Shown here: positions 25,495-34,531 of the stretch, one piece after another
Layout: every line of letters begins with the position of its first letter
Position numbering within the stretch: the stretch's first letter is position 1
Origin: Mucilaginibacter mali
GTDB lineage: Bacteria > Bacteroidota > Bacteroidia > Sphingobacteriales > Sphingobacteriaceae
NCBI RefSeq assembly: GCF_013283875.1
Contig: NZ_CP054139.1
Coordinates: 3,968,001 to 4,032,000, forward strand
DNA: 64,000 bases
Reading direction: 5' to 3'
Translations under genes and position numbers: made by a program
Notes under the pieces: model-generated
What the model saw: the letters and a program-made list of their open reading frames with translations, nothing else
What the model was told of the DNA's origin: nothing
Databases searched by the model: none

Positions 25495-26142
25495 TTAAAT
25501 ACCTAAACAGTTGCCCTCTTTATAAAAAACCGATGTTGCTTTGTTATAGAATAAGCCTGGCGATATGCCGCTGAAAGGTAATTGTTTAAACCCTTTCTCT
25601 TTCAAAAAGCTAACCCCATCAGTGTAAAAATCACGCTCCGAATCATCAAGCACAACTACACCTGCAGGTGTTAATGCATCAATTGCCTGTTTGCAGCAAT
25701 TCACCCTATCGCGGCCATCAACAATTATAATATCAAACTTTTGGCCCAGCTTTACCGGCATACGGCAGTAATCGCCGTCGGTTTGTAACTCGGTGAAGAT
25801 CATTTCCGAATTTTCGGCCTTGGTGCTTACAATTTTATCGTACCAGGCCTTATCATGCTCCACCGATACCACGCTGCCGGCATATTTGGCGTAAAAGTGG
25901 GTAGAGTTACCCGAGCCAAACTCGAACACCTTATGATCTTTAGTAATCCGTTCCCTTATAAAATCGATAAAAGGATAGGTTACCCACGGGATAGGGTTGC
26001 CATGTCTGTCAACCGGCGACATGCTCTCGAAGGCGCTAAACCAGCCGATCTCCTTTAAATAGCCTTTTTTATTAAATGACAGTATAGACCGTAACCGCGC
26101 AGGCTTGGCCAGCAGTTCTATAATTGTTGATAGGTTACTCAA
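25495..26142 (-). CDS. SAM-dependent methyltransferase-like protein
   Basis: 215 aa from a TTG start whose TTGA overlaps the flippase stop by 4 bases, a coupling arrangement. VFEFGSGNSTHFYAKY is the SAM-binding loop and FDIIIVDGRDRVNCC motif II; GVVVLDDSERDFY resembles O-methyltransferases that act on sugars or peptides. It ends five bases before the next methyltransferase starts. Reaction unknown. Confidence 0.8.
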   Translation of the reverse strand: MSNLSTIIELLAKPARLRSILSFNKKGYLKEIGWFSAFESMSPVDRHGNPIPWVTYPFIDFIRERITKDHKVFEFGSGNSTHFYAKYAGSVVSVEHDKAWYDKIVSTKAENSEMIFTELQTDGDYCRMPVKLGQKFDIIIVDGRDRVNCCKQAIDALTPAGVVVLDDSERDFYTDGVSFLKEKGFKQLPFSGISPGLFYNKATSVFYKEGNCLGI

Positions 26143-27470
26143 TGTTTAATTAATTTTTGAAAAAGTGAAATTAGGAATAATGATTTTAACATCATAATGC
26201 CTTGCCGCCTTGTTTGCGGTATAAATATAATAAAGAAGGTAGCTACCGCATAAGCTATCAGCGTGGCATAGGCCGCGCCAATGATGCCATAGGCGGGAAT
26301 AAAAAATATATTCAGTACGATATTTACAACAGCGCCAATGCCTGTGCGCAACATGGACAGTTTAAAATAGCCTTCGGCGATCAGATACTGTCCGCTGGCA
26401 CTACCCAAAAACACGAATACCCCCGCCCATACGTGTACCGACAATACCGGGGCGCCTGGCCAATATTGTTTTTTATATAACAGGTGAAAAATAAGATCCG
26501 ACCCCAAACTCATAAACAGGGCGATGACCACGCTTAAAACGACCATCAAATCGTACATATTTTGCAAGCGCTTGTAATAACGGTCGATATCTGTTTTACG
26601 GGCATGCATAATTGCCGGGAATACCGATGTAACGATCGCTACCGGGATGAAGTACCAGTTCTCGCTTAAAGCAGCGGCATTAAGGTAAATACCCAATTGC
26701 GCTGCCTTTAGGTACATCTCGATCATCACCTGGTCTATCTTCATATAAATAGTTACCAGCACTGCTGAAAAGGCCAGTGGCCATGAGTGCTTAAGCAGAT
26801 ACCCGGTGATACGGCCATCATATTTCCAATTACGGATATGGTTGCCTTCTTTTTTATAAAGTATGATATAGCCAATAGCCAGCAGCACCGCATCCCCTAC
26901 CAACGACCATACGAACCATATCAACGGCAGTTTTAAAAGTATAAATACCAGTTTTATTAAAGCCGACATGATATTGCCTGACACCTGCACCAGCATAATG
27001 CTTTTGCCCTGCACTTTCGACTGAAAAAAGCTATCGATGATATTTACAGATTGCACCACTGCAACAAGCGCCACGATCAGCACGTAATTAACCGGCGAAT
27101 CTGGTGGTTTTACCAGTGATACCAACCGATAGATACCATATATTAAAGGCAGGGTGATAAGTCCGGCTATTAACCGCAGCCAAAATGCTGTTCCTAATAA
27201 AGTATCTTTCCGTTCAGGATGGTTAAGCAATTCGCGGGTGATAAATCCATCAAGGCCTAAAGTCGCAGCAGCCATGGTAAAGGTTACAATGGCCATCGGG
27301 TAGCCCAATATACCATATTCGGTAGCATCAAAATAATGCGAAAGTAGTACGCTGTTCACCAAAAACTTTACGGCCATGCTGCCAACCCGGGCAATTAGCA
27401 GCCACCCCGTATTTTTAAAATACTTTTCAAGGGCCTGCTGGTCAAAACCGGGGATGTTGGGGATACGCAT
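26139..27470 (-). CDS. Lipid-linked oligosaccharide flippase (Wzx/MATE-type)
   Basis: 443 aa from the ATG at 27470 (MRIPNIPGFDQQALEKYFKN). A longer frame reaches 27587, but its first 39 codons run through the typA terminator, so it is rejected. GWLLIARVGSMAVKFLVNSVLLSHYFDATEYGILGY is typical of the polysaccharide flippase family; about 12-14 membrane helices are visible. Moves lipid-linked sugars across the inner membrane. First gene of the small glycan set. Confidence 0.9.
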   Translation of the reverse strand: MRIPNIPGFDQQALEKYFKNTGWLLIARVGSMAVKFLVNSVLLSHYFDATEYGILGYPMAIVTFTMAAATLGLDGFITRELLNHPERKDTLLGTAFWLRLIAGLITLPLIYGIYRLVSLVKPPDSPVNYVLIVALVAVVQSVNIIDSFFQSKVQGKSIMLVQVSGNIMSALIKLVFILLKLPLIWFVWSLVGDAVLLAIGYIILYKKEGNHIRNWKYDGRITGYLLKHSWPLAFSAVLVTIYMKIDQVMIEMYLKAAQLGIYLNAAALSENWYFIPVAIVTSVFPAIMHARKTDIDRYYKRLQNMYDLMVVLSVVIALFMSLGSDLIFHLLYKKQYWPGAPVLSVHVWAGVFVFLGSASGQYLIAEGYFKLSMLRTGIGAVVNIVLNIFFIPAYGIIGAAYATLIAYAVATFFIIFIPQTRRQGIMMLKSLFLISLFQKLIKH

Positions 27471-27489
27471 ATTTGGGTTGTAAAGGTAT

Positions 27490-27537
27490 AAAAAAGCAAA
27501 GAGCCTTTCGTATCTAACGAAAAGCTCTTTGCTTTTT
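27490..27537 (-). terminator. Terminator of typA
   Basis: Long hairpin: AAAAAGCAAAGAGC on the left pairs with GCTCTTTGCTTTTT on the right, with CTTTCGT / ACGAAAAG inside. 80 bases after the typA stop. It also marks where the flippase coding region cannot start. Confidence 0.8.
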
Positions 27538-27615
27538 ATGTTCATGGTTGATTGAGTTGGATTAAGTGAATAGTAATACTTAATCAACCACTCACCTAAT
27601 CAACCCATTCAACAC

Positions 27616-29427
27616 TTATTGGTTAACAAACTTCTTAGCGTTCACTTTACGCTCGTTCTCGGTAAGATAGATCTTACGCATGCGGATGCTTTGCGGTGTA
27701 ACCTCGATATATTCATCGGCCTGGATGTACTCCATCGATTCTTCTAACGAGAATTTGATGGCCGGAGCAATACGCACGTTATCATCGCTGCCCGAAGCAC
27801 GCATGTTGGTAAGCTGCTTGCCTTTAACCACGTTAATAACCAAGTCATTATCGCGAATGTGTTCGCCCAGTACCTGGCCTTCGTAAATATCCACACCCGG
27901 ATCAACAAAGAAACGGCCGCGATCTTGTAATTTATCAATTGAATAAGCAGTAGTTTGGCCTTTCTCCATCGAGATCAGTACACCATTGCTACGGCCCGGG
28001 ATAGCGCCTTTCCAAGGTTCGTAAGCTTTAAAGCGGTGCGCCATAATAGCCTCGCCGCCGGTAGCGGTAAGTACGTTGTTACGCAAACCGATAATACCAC
28101 GTGCAGGGATCTCAAATTCTAAGTGCTGCAGATCACCTTTTGGCTCCATGATCAGCAGGTCGCCTTTACGCTGGGTAACCAGTTCAATTACCTTACCGGC
28201 AACATCACCCGGAACGTCAACGATCAGGGTTTCAACCGGCTCGCATTTCACGCCGTCAATTTCTTTAACAATTACTTGCGGCTGACCTACCTGTAATTCG
28301 TAACCTTCGCGACGCATGGTCTCGATCAAAACCGACAGGTGAAGGATACCACGACCGTACACGAGATACGAGTCAGGCGATTCGGTCTCCACAACCTTCA
28401 ACGCCAGGTTCTTCTCCATCTCTTTATACAGGCGGTCGCGCAGGTGACGCGAGGTCACAAACTTTCCCTCTTTACCAAAGAAAGGTGAAGTATTGATAGT
28501 GAACAACATGTTCATGGTTGGCTCGTCAATTTTAATAACGGCCAGTTGTTCCGGGTTCTCAAAATCGGCAATGGTATCGCCAATATCAAAACCTTCGATA
28601 CCAACTACAGCGCAGATATCGCCGCTGCTTACTTCGGTAGCGCGCACTTTGCCTAAACCCTCGAAGGTGTAAAGCTCTTTGATACGCGATTTAACGATCT
28701 TGCCATCACGCTTAACCAGCGATACCGGCATGTTCTCTTTAATAGTACCGCGGGCTACACGACCGATAGCGATACGACCAACGAACGAAGAGTAATCTAA
28801 CGAGGTGATCTGCATTTGCAGGGTACCTTCAGCAATAGGTGCCGGCGGGATATTTTCAAGAATGGCATCCATCAGCGGGAAAATGTCCGTTGTTGGTTTT
28901 TTCCAGTCGGTGCTCATCCAGCCTTGTTTGCTTGAACCGTAGATAACCGGAAAATCCAGCTGTTCTTCAGTAGCTTCAAGGTTAAAGAATAATTCAAAAA
29001 TCTGTTCGTAAACTTCCTCGGGGCGGCAGTTTTCTTTATCTACCTTGTTTACTACCACAATAGGTTTTAAGCCTAACGATAGCGCCTTTTGGGTTACGAA
29101 ACGGGTTTGCGGCATGGCGCCTTCAAAAGCATCGCACAGCAGCAATACGCCGTCGGCCATTTTCAGTACACGCTCTACCTCGCCGCCAAAGTCGGCGTGA
29201 CCAGGGGTATCGATGATGTTGATCTTAACATCTTTATACCTAACCGAAACGTTTTTGGATACGATGGTGATACCACGCTCGCGCTCCAGGTCGTTATTAT
29301 CCAGTATCAGTTCGCCGGTTTCCTGGTTGTCGCGGAAAATAGCACAGCTGTGCAGGATCTTGTCGACCAATGTAGTTTTACCGTGGTCAACGTGTGCGAT
29401 GATCGCAATATTTCTGATTTTTTGCAT
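27616..29427 (-). CDS. typA: Ribosome-associated GTPase TypA/BipA
   Basis: 603 aa, full length. G1 motif AHVDHGKTTLVDKIL, G3 DTPGHADFGGEV and G4 VVNKVDKEN, followed by EF-G-like domains II, III and V and the BipA-specific C-terminal domain (GQVLGEHIRDNDLVINVVKGKQLTNMRASG). A ribosome-binding GTPase used in stress and cold growth and in 50S assembly. Confidence 0.98.
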   Translation of the reverse strand: MQKIRNIAIIAHVDHGKTTLVDKILHSCAIFRDNQETGELILDNNDLERERGITIVSKNVSVRYKDVKINIIDTPGHADFGGEVERVLKMADGVLLLCDAFEGAMPQTRFVTQKALSLGLKPIVVVNKVDKENCRPEEVYEQIFELFFNLEATEEQLDFPVIYGSSKQGWMSTDWKKPTTDIFPLMDAILENIPPAPIAEGTLQMQITSLDYSSFVGRIAIGRVARGTIKENMPVSLVKRDGKIVKSRIKELYTFEGLGKVRATEVSSGDICAVVGIEGFDIGDTIADFENPEQLAVIKIDEPTMNMLFTINTSPFFGKEGKFVTSRHLRDRLYKEMEKNLALKVVETESPDSYLVYGRGILHLSVLIETMRREGYELQVGQPQVIVKEIDGVKCEPVETLIVDVPGDVAGKVIELVTQRKGDLLIMEPKGDLQHLEFEIPARGIIGLRNNVLTATGGEAIMAHRFKAYEPWKGAIPGRSNGVLISMEKGQTTAYSIDKLQDRGRFFVDPGVDIYEGQVLGEHIRDNDLVINVVKGKQLTNMRASGSDDNVRIAPAIKFSLEESMEYIQADEYIEVTPQSIRMRKIYLTENERKVNAKKFVNQ

Positions 29428-29452
29428 TGAAATGCGCCTCTTAAATTTTGCG

Positions 29453-29483
29453 CAAAGGTAGCGTTAATATATGGGATTTGAAA
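29453..29483 (-). promoter_or_regulatory. Promoter of typA
   Basis: On the minus strand TACCTTTG (29453-29460) lies 25 bases before the typA start, with TTTC in place of TTTG 19 bases further up. Fits the TAnnTTTG form. Confidence 0.5.
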
Positions 29484-29584
29484 GCATTAACGAAAAGGTA
29501 ATGCGAAGTAATGACAAATGGGTTACCATATCACGAATGGATACCCTATCTAAATTGCAATACTATATGTTGATGAAGCCTCTA

Positions 29585-29692
29585 CTATTTATCAATTAAG
29601 GTTTTTATAAAAGCTATAACTTCCTCCTGCTTTTCAGGTGGCAACCTTAGTATCATTTCAACTATCATTTTGTTCCATTCCTCGCGATCCAT
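29585..29692 (-). CDS. Putative 35-aa small protein
   Basis: An ATG at 29692 opens 35 codons: MDREEWNKMIVEMILRLPP, then EKQEEVIAFIKTLIDK. An in-frame stop two codons upstream fixes this start. The composition is that of an amphipathic, charged helical protein, similar in feel to short DUF2281-like antitoxin proteins, but no partner gene is present. It lies in a 390-bp gap. The protein-like composition is the only support. Confidence 0.4.
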   Translation of the reverse strand: MDREEWNKMIVEMILRLPPEKQEEVIAFIKTLIDK

Positions 29693-29727
29693 ATACTAAT
29701 TTACAAAAAACCATTCAATTATAATGC

Positions 29728-29790
29728 CCGTTTTTTGAAAAGTACTGTCTTTGCTACTATCAATGTTTGTTCCCGTGCTGTTGCCGCTCC
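29728..29790 (-). repeat. Family A element, partial inverted copy
   Basis: TTTTTTGAAAAGTACTGTC and ATGTTTGTTCCCGTGCTG match the complement of the end of other family A copies (AGCACGGGAGCAAACGTT at about 47148). Truncated. Confidence 0.4.
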
Positions 29791-29816
29791 TTTCGAGAAG
29801 GCAGAGGAAAGGCTGC

Positions 29817-30602
29817 CTACTTCCCAAACGCCTTCACCAAAAACTTGGGCATAGCCCTGGCCCAGGTAGCTACGTTATGTTCGCCGCCTACCATCTCTAA
29901 ATAGGCGATATCATCACGGGTGTAGCCTTTGGCTTGTAATTCTTTGATCAGGTCGATCGTATCATCAATAGCGTCGATGATACCGTTGCGGTTACGGTCG
30001 GCGGTCTCATCTTTGGTACCGGTCTGGAACCAAAATTTCAGTTCGGGTTTGGTTTTGCTTTCACGGACTATGCGGTGCATAATGCGGTCATCATCAGTAT
30101 AGCCCTTGCCCAGATCTTTGCTCCGCCACCATAACGAGCCGGAAAACACACCCGCTACATCAAATACATCGGGGTTATTCCAGGCAATATCTAATGCTGA
30201 TAATCCACCTAATGAGAAACCAGCAAAACCTACGGTGCCAAATACTTCCATCCCTAATTGCTCCTTTATTTCGGGCAGCAATTCGGCGATGATAAATTTA
30301 GTGTAGGCCGCGGCCTTAGTGCCGCGCTTCTTAAAATCGGGGAAACCGGCAGTACCGTACTCCTGTATGCGTTCTTCGCCGCAGGCTATGGCTGCAACAG
30401 CGGTAGGTTTAAGGCGGTTGTTATTATATAATTCCTGCAGGGTATCTTTTAGTTGCAGGTTTTCGGCTTCCTGGCCATCGTTCAATAACAGCAGGTTCAG
30501 CGGTTCGATGCCGGTAAACTCATCCGGAAGCAGCAGGGTGCAGGTCACCTCGCGGTCAAGGTGTTTTGAATTTATGGTGATCAGGGTCTCAGTAACGGTC
30601 AT
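29817..30602 (-). CDS. Alpha/beta-hydrolase fold esterase (Fes/EstD-like, PF00756-type)
   Basis: 261 aa from the ATG at 30602 (MTVTETLITINSKHLDREV); an ATG at 30629 would add nine residues. The nucleophile elbow GFSLGG sits in VGFAGFSLGGLSALDIAW; the late His lies in GGEHNVATWARAMP. Acidic residues in DRNRNGIIDAIDDT may hold a metal ion. No signal peptide, so cytosolic. It faces away from the amidoligase cluster and shares the spacer with its first gene. Substrate unknown. Confidence 0.85.
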   Translation of the reverse strand: MTVTETLITINSKHLDREVTCTLLLPDEFTGIEPLNLLLLNDGQEAENLQLKDTLQELYNNNRLKPTAVAAIACGEERIQEYGTAGFPDFKKRGTKAAAYTKFIIAELLPEIKEQLGMEVFGTVGFAGFSLGGLSALDIAWNNPDVFDVAGVFSGSLWWRSKDLGKGYTDDDRIMHRIVRESKTKPELKFWFQTGTKDETADRNRNGIIDAIDDTIDLIKELQAKGYTRDDIAYLEMVGGEHNVATWARAMPKFLVKAFGK

Positions 30603-30649
30603 CTCTATATCGGGCCAGCACAAATACATATTAAATATTATTAAAGCTG

Positions 30650-30679
30650 CAAAAGTACGCTTATGCGCTTAATCACAAA
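30650..30679 (-). promoter_or_regulatory. Promoter of the divergent esterase gene
   Basis: On the minus strand TTTG (30676-30679), 18 bases, TACTTTTG (30650-30657). A near-consensus Bacteroidota promoter about 50 bases before the preferred start. Confidence 0.65.
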
Positions 30680-30755
30680 ATTAAAGGCGGTAATATTACT
30701 TATACAAAACAATTTGAGTTTGAACACGAATGCCTTGCAAGCCTGCTATAATTAT

Positions 30756-30832
30756 ACGAATTACACGAATTCTGGAACGCCCATCTTCTAAAAATTCGTG
30801 TAATTCGTTCAATTTGAAATAATTCGTGCTAA
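30756..30832. repeat. Dispersed ATTCGTGTAATTCGT-type repeat (copy 1)
   Basis: AATTACACGAATTCTGGAACG on the left can pair with AAATTCGTGTAATTCGT on the right. ATTCGTGC is then repeated twice more, to about 30845. A similar element is at 49911-49977. The rest of the 330-bp spacer shows nothing else clear except the divergent promoter. Confidence 0.6.
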
Positions 30833-30959
30833 CTCAATTCGTGCTGGCTATAAAATTACACCTGCTAAAACATTCGCCTAAATAATTGAGTATTATCTTC
30901 TAACGGTTGACTTTTTAAATCAAAGCCCTTATATTACCCTCTGATAAATAATATTGCCT

Positions 30960-31670
30960 GTGACAGAAAAATATTACAACTGGTATTCGAACCAACTGGG
31001 CACCCACCTGGAGATGCTGGTTTTTGGCGATCGTGGCTATCCTGTTATCCTGTTCCCAACTACAAAAGGACGCTATTTTCAGAACAAGGACGAGGGCCTT
31101 ATCGAAAGCGCGCGCTGGTTTATCGAGCAGGGCCTGGTAAAGATCTACTGTCCCGATAGCATCGACCACCTAAGCTGGTATAACAAGGAGGTGCATCCAG
31201 CCGCACGGGCCTACAACCATACCTGGTACGATAAGATGCTGAACGAAGAACTGGCGCCCTGGGCCATGCACGAAACAGGCGTAAACAAGGTAGCCGTTGC
31301 CGGTTGCAGCTTTGGTGGCTACCACGCGGCAAACTTCGCGTTTAAACATCCCGATAAGGTGAGCAACCTGTTTACCATGGGCGGCGCTTTTGACATTAAA
31401 CAATTTACCGACGGCTTTTATAACGACGATATTTTTTATAATAACCCGGTAGATTTTTTGCCCGGCGATAATAACCCGGCCCTGTGGCAAATGAATATCA
31501 TACTGGGTACGTCGGAACATGATATGTGCAAGGGTTATAATATCGATATGTCGAACATTTTGAACGCCAAGCATATTAACCATTGGCTGGATATCCGCCC
31601 CTTTGCCAACCACGACTGGCCCATATGGCGCGAGATGTTTCCGCATTATTTATCGTTGATAAAAGGATAG
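30960..31670 (+). CDS. Alpha/beta-hydrolase fold esterase, first gene of the amidoligase cluster
   Basis: 236 aa from a GTG at 30960 (MTEKYYNWYSNQLGTHLEM); a TTG at 30954 is also possible, and no ATG fits. VAGCSFGGYHAANFAF carries the Ser nucleophile; the terminal FANHDWPIWREMFP holds the likely catalytic His. No signal peptide. The family is related to the esterase on the other strand. Orientation and spacing suggest it is co-transcribed with the ligases, perhaps as a hydrolase of the final product or a trans-acylase. Confidence 0.85.
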   Translation: MTEKYYNWYSNQLGTHLEMLVFGDRGYPVILFPTTKGRYFQNKDEGLIESARWFIEQGLVKIYCPDSIDHLSWYNKEVHPAARAYNHTWYDKMLNEELAPWAMHETGVNKVAVAGCSFGGYHAANFAFKHPDKVSNLFTMGGAFDIKQFTDGFYNDDIFYNNPVDFLPGDNNPALWQMNIILGTSEHDMCKGYNIDMSNILNAKHINHWLDIRPFANHDWPIWREMFPHYLSLIKG

Positions 31671-31672
31671 TT

Positions 31673-32149
31673 ATGTTTCAATCAATAGAAAAATTAAAGC
31701 ATGAGGGCTTTGAAGGATTCAAGACCATACAAGAATTGAATAATAATCATGATATCATTCCGAAACAAAAAGGAGTATACTTTATATTAAATGATAAAAC
31801 GATTGAGCCCGTGTTTCTAGAGACTGGTTGCGGAGGTTATTATAAACAGAAAAATCCGAATGTAATTCCAGAAGTTTTAAAAAAGAATTGGGTTAAACAT
31901 ACACACACACTTTATATTGGAAAGGCTAATAATTTAAGACGCAGATTGAAATTATATTTAGATTTTGGTAAAGGTAGGCCAGTATCACATCAAGGAGGGA
32001 GATATATTTGGCAACTTTCACATTCAGATGATTTAATAGTTTGTTGGAAAATCTTGGATTCAGAGGTACCAAGATCAATTGAAGAAGAATTAATAAGGTC
32101 TTTTAAAAGCCAGTTTGGCGACAGACCATTTGCAAACCTACAAGACTAA
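31673..32149 (+). CDS. GIY-YIG-like nuclease domain protein
   Basis: 158 aa from the ATG at 31673, two bases after the esterase stop. KGVYFILNDK and HTLYIGKANNLRRRLKLYL give the two GIY and YIG halves with the Arg that follows. The base composition is clearly richer in A and T than both neighbours, and codon use shifts (AAA, TTA, ATA, AGA), which suggests later gain. It ends 12 bases before the ATP-grasp gene, so it fits the operon without breaking it. Role unknown. Confidence 0.8.
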   Translation: MFQSIEKLKHEGFEGFKTIQELNNNHDIIPKQKGVYFILNDKTIEPVFLETGCGGYYKQKNPNVIPEVLKKNWVKHTHTLYIGKANNLRRRLKLYLDFGKGRPVSHQGGRYIWQLSHSDDLIVCWKILDSEVPRSIEEELIRSFKSQFGDRPFANLQD

Positions 32150-32161
32150 AACTACTACCAC

Positions 32162-33238
32162 ATGAAAAAAATAGGCATCCTTTTCGGGCAGGAACGTTCG
32201 TTCCCCGAGGCATTTGTAGAACGCGTGAACCAAAAAACGGGCGGCAAAGATATCAGCGCCGAGTTTGTACGCATAGATAAGGTAATGCAGGCCGAGTCGC
32301 TGGGCTATTCGGTCATTATCGACCGGATATCGCAGGATGTGCCTTTTTACCGCGCAGCGCTGAAGAACGCCGCCATTTGCGGTACGGCAGTAATTAACAA
32401 TCCCTTTTGGTGGAGCGCCGACGAAAAGTTTTTCAACAACGCGCTGGCCGTGAAAATTGGCGTGCCGGTACCTAAAACAGTGATCTTGCCATCAAAGGAG
32501 TTACCGAACGATACTACCGATAAATCATTTTTAAACCTGGCCTATCCGCTGGATTGGGAAGGCATATTTAAATACGTGGGTTTCCCGGCATACATGAAAC
32601 CGTTTGACGGCGGTGGCTGGAAAGAAGTATACCAGATCAACAGCCTGGACGATTTGTGGGATAAATACAACCAAACCAAGCAATATGTAATGATGCTGCA
32701 GGAAGAGATCATCTTTCAGGACTACTTCCGCTGCTACTGCATTGGCGGCAAACACGTGCGCATTATGCAGTACGAGCCGCGAAACCCGCACCACCTGCGC
32801 TACGAACACGGCAAAGCACCGGCCGCTAAAAAGCTGCTGGATACCGTAAAGGATTACGTACTGAAATTGAACCAGGGCTTAGGCTACGATTTTAATACCG
32901 TCGAATTTGCCGTTCGCGATGGTATCCCGTACGCGATCGACTTTTGCAACCCTGCCCCCGATGCCGATGTAAAAAGCGTTGGCCAGGATAACTTCGACTG
33001 GGTGGTTGAAGCATCAGCTGATTATGCTATTGAACGCGCCAAATCTCAAAAAGACGGCCGGGATAACCTAACCTGGGGCGAGTTCATCAAAACAAGTGCT
33101 GCCGGCAAACCACTGGTGGCTGCTAAACCTGCCAAAGGAGATGCCAGCGTAGGTGAAATACCGAAAGAAAAGAAGGCCCCGGCAAAGAAGGCGGCCGCTG
33201 AGAAGGCTCCTGCTAAAAAGACGGCGGCTAAGAAATAA
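32162..33238 (+). CDS. ATP-grasp domain ligase (RimK-like) with Lys/Ala tail
   Basis: 358 aa. FGQERSFPEAFVERVN at the start is a pre-ATP-grasp Rossmann part. The ATP-grasp core shows FPAYMKPFDGGGW (ATP-binding Lys and Gly loop), MMLQEEI, RCYCIGGKHVRIMQY and VEFAVRDGIPYAIDFCNPAPDAD, with the acidic and Asn metal ligands. The last 30 residues are repeats of Ala, Lys and Pro (APAKKAAAEK type). It probably forms an amide or peptide bond from a carboxylate, through an acyl-phosphate. Upstream of GCS2. Confidence 0.88.
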   Translation: MKKIGILFGQERSFPEAFVERVNQKTGGKDISAEFVRIDKVMQAESLGYSVIIDRISQDVPFYRAALKNAAICGTAVINNPFWWSADEKFFNNALAVKIGVPVPKTVILPSKELPNDTTDKSFLNLAYPLDWEGIFKYVGFPAYMKPFDGGGWKEVYQINSLDDLWDKYNQTKQYVMMLQEEIIFQDYFRCYCIGGKHVRIMQYEPRNPHHLRYEHGKAPAAKKLLDTVKDYVLKLNQGLGYDFNTVEFAVRDGIPYAIDFCNPAPDADVKSVGQDNFDWVVEASADYAIERAKSQKDGRDNLTWGEFIKTSAAGKPLVAAKPAKGDASVGEIPKEKKAPAKKAAAEKAPAKKTAAKK

Positions 33239-33244
33239 AGGGAA

Positions 33245-33394
33245 GCCTCACCCCGACCCTCTCCAGGGGAGAGGGAGTCAAAACATTTTCAAGTCCCTCT
33301 CCTTTGGAGAGGGATTTAGGGTGAGGCTTTACACCCGGTGCCTGTGTCCCCACAGGCACCATTTATACAAATCGTTTGTGGGGACACAAACGAT
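33245..33394. repeat. Nested palindromes between the ATP-grasp and GCS2 genes
   Basis: An outer palindrome GCCTCACCC ... GGGTGAGGC (33245-33327) holds CCCTCTCC-type inner arms. It is followed by a perfect hairpin GGTGCCTGTG/CACAGGCACC (33337-33360) and another ATCGTTTGTG/CACAAACGAT (33371-33394). None has a clear T-run, so read-through into the next gene is plausible. A similar CCCCTCTTGGGGGAG motif lies at about 34616-34633. Confidence 0.7.
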
Positions 33395-33433
33395 GGGAAG
33401 AAAAGAAAAACCAAACGCATATCCTAACCAATT

Positions 33434-34531
33434 ATGAATGAATTTACCTTAGGTGTTGAAGAAGAATTTATGGTGATAGACCCGGTAACCCGGGAGCTGA
33501 CTTCGCACGACCAAAAAATTGTAGACGGCGCACAGAAAATACATGAGGACCAGGTGAAGGCCGAAATGCACCAGGCCGTGGTAGAGGTGGGCACACACAT
33601 TTGCCGCAATACCGACGAGGCCCACAAGGAGGTAGCCAAACTGCGCCATACCGTAGCCCAGCTGGCCGGCGACCTGGGCTTGCGCATCGGCGCGGCGGGT
33701 ACGCATCCCTTTTCGCACTGGCAGCACCAGCTCATTACCGATCATCCCCGATACTTTGAAATTGTAGACGAAATGCAGGATGCGGCACGCAGTAACCTCA
33801 TCTTCGGGCTGCACGTGCACGTGGGTTTCCAATCGCGCGATATGGCAATACATATTGCCAACCAGGTGCGTTATTTCCTGCCGCACGTTTACGCGCTCAG
33901 CACCAACTCGCCGTTTTGGGAGGGGCGTAATACAGGCTTTAAATCGTACCGTACCAAGGTATTCGATAAATTCCCGCGTACCGGCATCCCTGATTATTTT
34001 GCCAGTATTGAGGATTACGACAACTACGTAAAACTGCTGGTGAAAACCAATTGCATAGATAATGCCAAAAAGATCTGGTGGGATATCCGCGTACACCCGT
34101 TCTTCGAAACCATCGAGTTTCGCATTTGCGACTGCCCCATGCTGATAGACGAGACCATGACCTTTGTGGCCCTGTTCCAGGCCCTGTGTGCCAAGCTTTA
34201 CAAGCTGCGCCAGCAAAACATGAGCTTTATTACCTATAACCGCGCGCTCATTAACGAAAACAAATGGCGCGCCGCCCGCTACGGCATCGACGGGAAGATG
34301 ATAGACTTTGGCAAGGAAACCGAAGTGAACACCCGCTCGCTGGTATTGGAGTTGTTGGATTTTGTGGATGATGTGGTAGACGAACTTGGCAGCCGCCATC
34401 ATTTGGAGTATGTACACAAAATACTGGAAAACGGCACCGGCGCCGACAGACAGCTGGCCGTTTACAACCAAAATCATAACTTTGCAGACGTGGTAGATTA
34501 TATCACATCGCAAACATTGAAGGGAATTTAA
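33434..34531 (+). CDS. Carboxylate-amine ligase (GCS2 / YbdK family)
   Basis: 365 aa. Starts with the signature LGVEEEFMVIDPVTREL; HQAVVEVGTHIC and GLHVHVG give the metal- and substrate-binding parts; WWDIRVHPFFETIEFRICD is also typical. Glutamate-cysteine-ligase type 2 enzymes make gamma-glutamyl amides; most family members have weak or unknown activity. The neighbours (two ATP-grasp proteins, GATase) suggest a role in a multi-step amide-forming pathway. Confidence 0.92.
   Translation: MNEFTLGVEEEFMVIDPVTRELTSHDQKIVDGAQKIHEDQVKAEMHQAVVEVGTHICRNTDEAHKEVAKLRHTVAQLAGDLGLRIGAAGTHPFSHWQHQLITDHPRYFEIVDEMQDAARSNLIFGLHVHVGFQSRDMAIHIANQVRYFLPHVYALSTNSPFWEGRNTGFKSYRTKVFDKFPRTGIPDYFASIEDYDNYVKLLVKTNCIDNAKKIWWDIRVHPFFETIEFRICDCPMLIDETMTFVALFQALCAKLYKLRQQNMSFITYNRALINENKWRAARYGIDGKMIDFGKETEVNTRSLVLELLDFVDDVVDELGSRHHLEYVHKILENGTGADRQLAVYNQNHNFADVVDYITSQTLKGI

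Noticed and set aside
33153..33437. Arg-rich plus-strand ORF overlapping the ATP-grasp tail
   Set aside because: Frame-shifted reading of the Ala/Lys repeat codons that then runs into intergenic palindromes.
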